DNA of 64,000 nt from Muraenolepis orangiensis (Eukaryota; Chordata; Actinopteri; Gadiformes; Muraenolepididae). The DNA is taken from NCBI GenBank assembly GCA_027704905.1, contig CM051005.1:20596831-20660830 (forward strand), written 5' to 3'. A program made the position numbers and the translations under genes. Each line of letters starts with the position of its first letter. Within the stretch, counting starts at the first letter, position 1. Below, piece by piece: positions 1 to 64,000 of the stretch. The notes below the pieces were generated by a model, which was not told the DNA's origin, did no database searches, and saw nothing but the letters and a program-made list of their open reading frames with translations.

Positions 1-1065
1 TCAGGGTGGTCATGATGAGGTAGGTGATGATGATGATGTAGTTGTTGATGATGATGATGTAGTTGATGATGATGATGATGTAGTCGATGATGATGATGAT
101 GTAGTTGATGATGATGTGATGTAGTTGTTGATGATGATGATGTAGTTGTTGATGATGATGTAGTTGATGATGATGATGTAGTAGTCTATGATGATGATGA
201 TGCTGATGATGTAGTAGTTGATGCTGATGATGATGTGGTTGATGATGATGATGATGATGTAGTAGTTCATGATGATGATGATGCTGATGATGATGATGAT
301 GATGTAGTAGTTCATGATGATGATGATGATGATGATGTAGATGTTGATGATGATGTAGTAGTTGATGATGATGCTGATGATGCTGATAATGCTGATGCTG
401 GTGATGATGATGACGTAGTTGATGATAATGATGATGATGATGTAGTTGATGATGATGATGATGATGATGAGGATGATGCTGATGATGATGATGTAGTTGA
501 TGAGGATGATGCTGATGATGTAGTTGATGAGGATGATGCTGATGATGATGATGCTGATGATGATGTAGTAGTTCATGATGATGATGCTGATGATGATGAT
601 GATGATGATGATGTAGTTGATGAGGATGATGCTGATGATGTAGTTGATGAGGATGATGCTGATGATGATGATGCTGATGATGATGTAGTAGTTCTTGATG
701 ATGATGCTGATGATGATGATGATGATGATGTAGTTGATGAGGATGATGCTGATGATGTAGTTGATGAGGATGATGCTGATGATGATGATGCTAATGATGA
801 TGTAGTAGTTCATGATGATGATGCTGATGATGATGATGATGATGATGATGATGTAGTTGATGAGGATGATGCTGATGATGTAGTTGATGAGGATGATGCT
901 GATGATGATGATGATGATGATGATGTAGTAGTTCATGATGATGATGCTGATGATGGTGATGATGATGTAGTTGATGAGGATGATGATGATGATGTAGTAG
1001 TTCATGATGATGATGATGATGATGTAGTTGATGAGGACGATGCTGATGATGCTGATGATGCTGCT
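1..1065. repeat. GAT-type trinucleotide satellite with higher-order units
   Basis: One kilobase of imperfect GAT repeats (gatgat, gtagtt, gatgct, gatgag variants), starting before the window. From about 493 a longer unit recurs at 493, 613, 730 and 853 (spacing 117-123 bp), marked by gtagttgatgagg twice per unit. It therefore grew by duplication of composite blocks as well as slippage. Open frames on both strands are a by-product of the period of three. Confidence 0.9.
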
Positions 1066-1588
1066 GACTCAATGTATGACAAAGAACTCCACAAGGCATT
1101 TGGTAACAGGCGCGCAGGGGAAGCTGTGTGGTCTGTTGGCAGAACAGGACAAATCAAGGAAGCCCCTAGCACCCACTGAGCATGCTTCCTGAAATGTAAA
1201 CAAAGCATGCTGTGATTGATACCCCATGCGCCCCATGCCAAGTACAAAGCAAAGTCATCCTATCATTACAGGCTTTTTCTCGATTGCTAAGACACGTATT
1301 GTGAAACTGGCCCTGGGACCCACTTGATCTTCACGGTCACCTTCTTAGCACAGCTGTCTTCTCTTGCACATCTCTGAACACTTTTTCATTGGTTTCACAC
1401 ATTGTCACACCGAATGCCATTTACAGTTATTCTCAATTGCTTAGACCCATTTGTCCATTCAGAGATGATATTTTCAAAACAGTTTGCACAGTTTGCACAG
1501 CCTAAACTGAAACTCGATGGCCAAAATTACACCTACTGTTTACAAAATGCCCTAACACTCACAAAACCTTAAAGACATGCAACCATTT

Positions 1589-1704
1589 ATTGATTGAATC
1601 AATCATTGATTGAATCAATCATTGATTGAATCAATCATTGATTGAATCAATCATTGATTGAATCAATCATTGATTGAATCAATCATTGATTCAATCAATC
1701 ATTG
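1589..1704. repeat. 16-bp minisatellite, quasi-palindromic unit
   Basis: Seven tandem copies of attgattgaatcaatc; the last copy has a one-base change. Each unit holds TTGATT and AATCAA arms around a central G, so the array can fold into repeated small hairpins. Confidence 0.92.
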
Positions 1705-3797
1705 CACACAGGACAACAAAATAGAAAATACAGCCATCTATATAACCGGTTGTCGGGTGTCACTTCTGAATGGACAAATGTATTCAAGCAAATAATAAAA
1801 TAACACTGTAATCACGCTCTATGTTTCTTCTCAAATGTTCCGCAGCTAACTGCCACTGAAACACCAGCAATCGTTTGTCATCATGTCTGATGACTGATGA
1901 CCACCTCGAGAGTGCAGATAAGTGAAAAATACAAGCTCAGTGTTTGCATAAACACTGTCTAGATATTGCTATCAGGTATCAGGAGTGATTGGTCTGTTAT
2001 TATGAAGGACACAGCGAAAGCACTATGAATAAACAGCCAAGATGTTTTGCCCTTAATCACAATCTTGATGGGCCAAGTGTAAAATGAGGATTTGGGCATG
2101 AAAAGCCCCCCAACGAAACCCTGGGAAGAGACACTCGAGAAGGACCCCCCACCCCTTCTAGGACAAGACAGGGGGCTGTAGTTAGACGGAAGGACGGACA
2201 GCGTTTCTCATTCGGAATGAAGCCATGCATTAAGGATACAAGGCAGACGTTGTGCTGTACATAGAGTTACACTGCCCTCTGCTGCATTAACAAAGTACTT
2301 TTCATTTAAATTTGTTTTTATTTTTTCCCAAGGATCTGAAAGGGAGTATTCTGTTAATTAAAGGCATACCGAAATACTAATATACCGTTTTTTATTGGCC
2401 TATACAAGCGTGATTTTACAAAAGCATATTCTAATTTAGGATTGTATTGACATAGTGACAACAACAACAAACAACAAAAGGAAAATACATTACATATACT
2501 TACAATACATTCAATGTTATGTTGTGGGCATCATTACTCACTAACACCAATATAAATTAAAATTATTTGGAATAATCACATTCAAAATACACCTAGTGTC
2601 ACTCTTACATAGACTACTTTGTGTTATTACATTGAATTACATTGGCTAATCTCATATATTTCTGAATTAAAATATTAATACAAAAAACAATTGTGCAAAA
2701 CAATGTATAGTATGTTGTTATATATATACATATATATACTATATATATATATATATATATATATACTAGAGTAATAATAATAAAATGTAACCTCAGCAAT
2801 AGGCCTACTATAAGTAATACATTTAGAGATAAGGACATATTTTTGACCAGCAGGTATATTAGTCACAAAAATGCGACACTGTATACACTGTGTGAAGCTA
2901 ATTTGGGTAATAGTGATTAGTGGTGTAAATGTATACCAGCACAATGGCAACACGTTAAGCCGTAACACCTGGGCAACAGGTGGTAAGGTGACACTCCTCC
3001 CACCAGGACAAAGGTTGTCATCCAGCAGGCTCTGGAAACCATTACATGCAGTGGGAGTACAGTGGGCTGGTTACAACATGTATCTAAAATCCTTACAGTC
3101 GTTTTTTTTTACAAGCATAATCCAAAGTGACAAATAATGTTGTGACATTAATGTTTACTGAGGAAAAAGGTACTTCATCAGCATTATGAAAGATTGTTTA
3201 GCGGTTTTTTTCATCAGCAAGCAAGTCAAGTTTCCAAACTATATTTTAGCAATATTTCGACATTCTGCACATTTCTTGAGATTATTTTTGGGCTACTTGG
3301 CTAGATCATATACTGCACTGCGCAAGGTAGAGCTATTAAATGCCTTTTGTTTTTCTGAAGCACATTGAAGATAAGTAACTGTGTTTTAGATATAATTATA
3401 TATATATATATATATTATTCAGATAAAGAAGCAGAGAAAACATCAATACATGAATACATAATTGAATACATAATTGAATACATAAAGAATACGTCAATAA
3501 TCATATTCAAAATAAACGGTTGTCGTTGACCCCCAGAGCCAGTAGAGGGCGCTCACGTTATAGGAAAAACCTTCTGTACCGTCCACTCCACGATTAGGTA
3601 CCGTTACAGAATTTGTGCTTCAATATATTAACCCAGTAAAACGGCGGCGAGTGTAAAGCAAACCTTGCAGCGATGGAGACGGGAGTAAACCCAGTAGCCT
3701 CTCTGACTCACGGGCAGACCCAATGGCAACTTAAATGATCGCCTGGGCTCTACCACGTTTAACCCCTGCATGTACAAAATAGCTTGGTATACCGTTG

Positions 3798-4071
<274 letters not shown>

Positions 4072-4739
4072 ACCTGTTTAGACAGGGAGGAGCATTTGGA
4101 GAATAATAACATCTTGCGTTTGAAGAACAAGAGATGGGTGATGGCTAGCGATGGTTTACATGGGTTTGAGAGCGAGTAGTTAACGTGAACAACCGATCTA
4201 CGTGACTGTGACTCCGATCCAGTGTTCACTCAAAAGCCATGGTTTCGCGCTTTCCCTGGCCATTATTTTATTTACTAAATGCCAATATTCCTCCGCCGGG
4301 TCAGAGAGTATTTTGAAGAAATTGCCAAAGGTGTTTTGCTTAACTCATTTTCTTATTTTGTCATCGGTATAGTTATTTAGTATAATCTAGAGTTATACTT
4401 TTTCCCCCCCAAGACATATATTCTTCGAGAATCGTGCAGCACTTATGTTTGGGAAGTCGGGTCTATATTTTTAGGAACACATGGGGGGGGGGGGGGGGGT
4501 GGTTGTGCTTCGGTGCCACTTAACGATAGCTATGGCCACCGTCAAAGAGTACAACGATTCGTTATCTTCAACTTAATTTTTATTTTTAACGTTTCTACAC
4601 AATATGGGTTTTTGCGATTATTCCCCGGAGATGAAGCATTGATATTTGCCATGCATGCATGTGTGTGTGTGTGTGTGGTTTTTTCCCCCTCTCCGTGTAT
4701 TATTGCTGCTGCGTGGCAGGCAGGCTGGCTGACTGCTGC

Positions 4740-5413
4740 TATGGTCTGAAGTAAGCCGCTCGCTCGCTCTCTCGCTCGCGCAGCTTGTCGCAGCTGAGGA
4801 AAATAGAAGCGGTTGGCAACGGGAGCGCTCGAGACCCCCTCCACCACCAGCAGCAGCATCTTCTTCTTCTTCTCCCTCCTCTGCCTGCTGCCTTCTTCAT
4901 GTTAAATTATAATAATAATACCATCTGGACGTCCAGGCCAGAGGGTTGCTCGGTTTCTCGGCAGTGTATATTTTTTTGGATGTTGTGTTCACCATAAAAA
5001 AAATCACCATGATCCACAAAGATGGTGAAATACGACAACGATAACGATAACGCCAACTAGCTCGATCGCCGCCTGAACTGGGGTTTTAACTACCGTGCGG
5101 GGCGACGACAGCTGTCATCGGAGAAAGGAAAGTGATCCATCCAAATGCGTCGTGTGCAGATGAAGCCGATTTCCATTGGATTTATACCGTCCGACTGTCC
5201 CGTCAAATGGGCGAAGTTAGGAGCAACGCCACAACATCGGATTACTATATTATGCGATATGCATTTTTGAGAACTGCGGTGTTCCTTCACTGGAGAGAGG
5301 CTAGCTAGCTCAATTAGCCGGCTAGCTGGCTAAGTGATAAAAAAAAGTGTGACGTTCTACCCTCCAGTATTTTGGACATGAAGAAAATAATTCGCTATTC
5401 CTAGGGTCTGAAG
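4740..5413 (+). promoter_or_regulatory. kmt2c: Probable promoter region and non-coding exon 1 of kmt2c
   Basis: Exon 2 begins one base before the start codon, so an upstream 5' UTR exon must exist. The best candidate ends at 5413, with a consensus donor (aag then gtaaga at 5414). The preceding 600 bp are richer in CpG (ctcgctcg and gcgcag motifs near 4760-4785) than the surrounding AT-rich DNA. A CRE half-site-like tgacgt lies at 5350 and an aagatgg (YY1-like core) near 5019. The transcription start is not visible and the left boundary is a guess. A second donor-like site (gaa then gtaagc) lies near 4751 and could serve an alternative first exon. Confidence 0.5.
5378..5404 (+). CDS. Upstream ORF of 8 codons in putative exon 1
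   Basis: If exon 1 (ending 5413) is spliced to exon 2 (starting 7670), an ATG at 5378 opens an 8-codon frame, MKKIIRYS, stopping at 5402-5404. Only 10 nt of mature mRNA would then separate this stop from the kmt2c start codon. Such a close upstream ORF could lower or regulate translation of the main ORF. This depends on the inferred exon 1; no function for the peptide is implied. Confidence 0.35.
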   Translation: MKKIIRYS

Positions 5414-7669
5414 GTAAGATTTCTGTTAAGTCTATGCTATTCTGCTATTCGCTATGCTCTGGGGTGTTTGGTGGAAGCTTGGCCAACGGTTTTATTCTAG
5501 GTCCAGGCTACTGTTTTAGGTATTTGTCGCCGCCTAGGTTTTCGTGATACTGACTATTGAACGCAACAGCCACCATCGGCCCATGTACAATATCACCAGC
5601 ACTGTGGCTGGATCTATTACAATGGCACTGGCACCACATCATATTTACCAAACTATTGCATTCGTTAACCATACGTATAGCATTAATAACACACATCGCC
5701 ATGGAGTTGAGCACAATGGACTTTTTCACTTGATGCAACATCAGTAAATAGACAGGGCCCATCCGTATGTTTGTGTGTGTGTGTGGCCCAAATGTTATGG
5801 TTTTTTCCCCTTGCCTTATACACAGTGGGCTCGGATTGGCTCATGTTATCATAAGCATAACCGTGGGTTATCGTCTATTGTATCGTTGTAACGCATGAGC
5901 CGGTATAACATTCTGGATATTATTATGAACGGTTTACTTCAGGCGTACTGGGCTTGGGCTTAGTTGTCCAACTAACTAGTGTTAGCTAACCTGTTTGCTA
6001 TCCGAACGACTTCTAAAGTTGCCTGTTTTTTTTAATGTGGTTCAAGGCTGAAGCTTAATTCTCTTTTCTAAGTAAGTCATATGGTTGTGTTTTATACTAG
6101 TTGTATATACGCTACAGTAGCCGGCGTATACAAGTCCTCGCTTGCATTTCGCAGTGGTCGTTGAGGAAATAAGACCTTAGTTATGAACAACAGGCTAGCT
6201 AACGCTAGCTACGTTTGAGCATGCAATTGCTTTGTGCTCAAGCTTGAGTAACAAAAGCTAACGTTAGCAGTTGTTCAATTCTAACCCCCTTGTCATGGCA
6301 GTGTTGTTCTTTCCCAATAGTTTTCAAATGATTTCAACGCAAAATATGCTAGCCTCGTAACGGGAGCTACATTTAGGACAGTCCTCAGTTTTTACCGCTA
6401 GTAGGGGTTGAGCACCACCAGTAGCTATTGTATATTGCTTAATAGAATGGCACACACAACGCACATAACCTTTCAATCTGAGAAGGCAGTCCATGTAAAG
6501 TACTTCTCAGTGGCCTATGTCATGTATTTACTATGTAAATATTTATTGTGACCTAGAAGTAAAAGTCAACAAATGTTGCCTTTGTACACCCACCCTTTAA
6601 GTTGAGTTTCATGTTTATGGATGGGAGCCCACAACTTTGCGAGGACGATGCTGCTGTCCATCAAACCTATGACAAGTACCAAAAGACAAAGAAGGATTCA
6701 TACATAATGTATTCATGAATATGGCTTCATAGCATGGCTTTGTGTTCAAGCAATGTAACGACATCTTTCAATCTTTCCACTAAACTAAATATTTTTTGCC
6801 AAAACAAAGGGGACATCTACTGAAATGGTAATTGCAGTCGGAGGTCATGACTCATTTATGACATGTAAACATGGTAGACAACAGCTATTGATCTTTTGAA
6901 GTGGACATTTCATCAGGTTTTTCTGATCCACTTGCTTCATCTTATTGGACGGGCAGTACCTGCTACTTAAACAAGCACACATGGTCCACATGGTTTCATT
7001 TGAAGAAAGCAATGCAGTGAATGCAAATAATACCCATTATTTGGTACTTTAATATCAAGGCTCCCTGGTACTTTAATATCAAGGCTCCATGTTATTTTGA
7101 ATCGTGGAGCACCGTTTGCTGTCAATAAAAGGATTCATTTTACGGTTATGTTTGGAAATTAAACCACAAACACCATTTGCTAGACTCCTTTCATTCATCA
7201 ATGCAATTAAATTAAACATTGAGAGAATAGGCTAAATACAGTGTAATACCCACATGGATCTTTTTTTATTCACCTAAATAGATCTATAAAAGGCCTTAGC
7301 AGGACAACCAACAGGTCTCATTTGTAATACATATACTCACTAAAAACTAAATTAAGAGAGACCACTGGAGAAAAAGTAGTAGCATTTGAGCGTATATGAG
7401 GGTATATGTTAATTTAACGTTCACTTCAAAAACGGATGACATTTTGAATTGTCTTATGGCTTATGGCCATGTCATCCTCTCTGTCCCTTCTGACTTGATC
7501 CTCTATGTCCTTTATTGCATCAATCCAAATAGCAGTGGCAATGGAAGCATTTTGAATCCTCAACTCTTTTTGACTACTGCAGATCCAATCAGTCAATGCC
7601 CCAGTTGGTTTCCCTCTTTCCCTAAGACGCAGACTGATTGTTTGTTTCTCCTTCTTGCTTCGTGTTCAG
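5414..7669 (+). other. kmt2c: Intron 1 of kmt2c (within 5' UTR)
   Basis: 2.26 kb, AT-rich. A 27-bp direct duplication (ggtactttaatatcaaggct...) lies at about 7038-7090. Nothing else recognised. The frame opened at 7396 is broken before exon 2 and is not supported. Confidence 0.6.
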
Positions 7670-7670
7670 A

Positions 7671-64000
<56,330 letters not shown>

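Noticed and set aside
235..1179. 314-codon acidic ORF (poly Asp/Val) and Ile- and His-rich minus-strand ORFs over the GAT array
   Set aside because: Any trinucleotide repeat keeps all frames open. Composition is pure repeat, with no homology, no start context or splice support.

Overview
The window is one end of a single large vertebrate gene on the plus strand. It is a teleost orthologue of KMT2C (MLL3), the histone H3K4 monomethyltransferase of the COMPASS-like MLL3/4 enhancer complex. I assembled 42 coding exons by hand (numbered 2-43) with GT-AG introns and a continuous reading frame. They run from the start codon at 7671 to the right edge, where exon 43 is still open. The joined frame is 11,345 nt (3,781 codons plus 2 nt), or 3,797 codons if a 48-nt candidate cassette exon in intron 28 is included. 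Human KMT2C is about 4,900 residues, so the second extended PHD finger, FYRN/FYRC and the catalytic SET domain lie beyond the window. Residue numbers below are for the joined protein without the cassette exon. Whether this is the kmt2ca or kmt2cb paralogue cannot be decided from the sequence.

Layout: 1-4700 is intergenic or distal upstream DNA. It starts with a 1-kb GAT-type repeat with higher-order structure, then a 16-bp minisatellite and a CT/GT microsatellite. About 4740-5413 is the likely promoter and non-coding exon 1. 7670-28457 encodes the N-terminal AT-hook, the first extended PHD finger and PHD1-3. 34119-37530 is a poorly conserved linker ending in an AT-hook-like motif. 39494-45347 encodes a Gly/Arg-rich segment and PHD4-6. 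46435-55702 is a chain of small exons, and 55629-56576 covers the HMG-box region. 57195-61258 holds two giant exons (a Pro-rich TPRP-repeat region, then acidic and Gln-rich regions). 61348-64000 encodes coiled coils, an MPQQ repeat and a basic cluster.

The organism is a teleost, judged from fish-type exon sequence, fish tRNA-derived SINE and L2-type LINE remnants, hAT-like termini, and very dense, long dinucleotide repeats. Such microsatellite load recalls cod-like fishes, but that is a weak inference. The introns are unusually microsatellite-rich: six tracts exceed 180 bp and several touch splice sites.

No second protein-coding gene, structural RNA gene or CRISPR array was found. The most interesting observation is a 57-bp tandem repeat that has copied the exon 14 5' splice site several times. 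It keeps the frame open and carries an AT-hook-like RGRP motif in each unit. Other points of note are the 48-nt phase-neutral cassette exon, introns that are two-thirds microsatellite, a perfect 26-bp-arm hairpin in intron 4, and inverted transposon pairs within one pre-mRNA.
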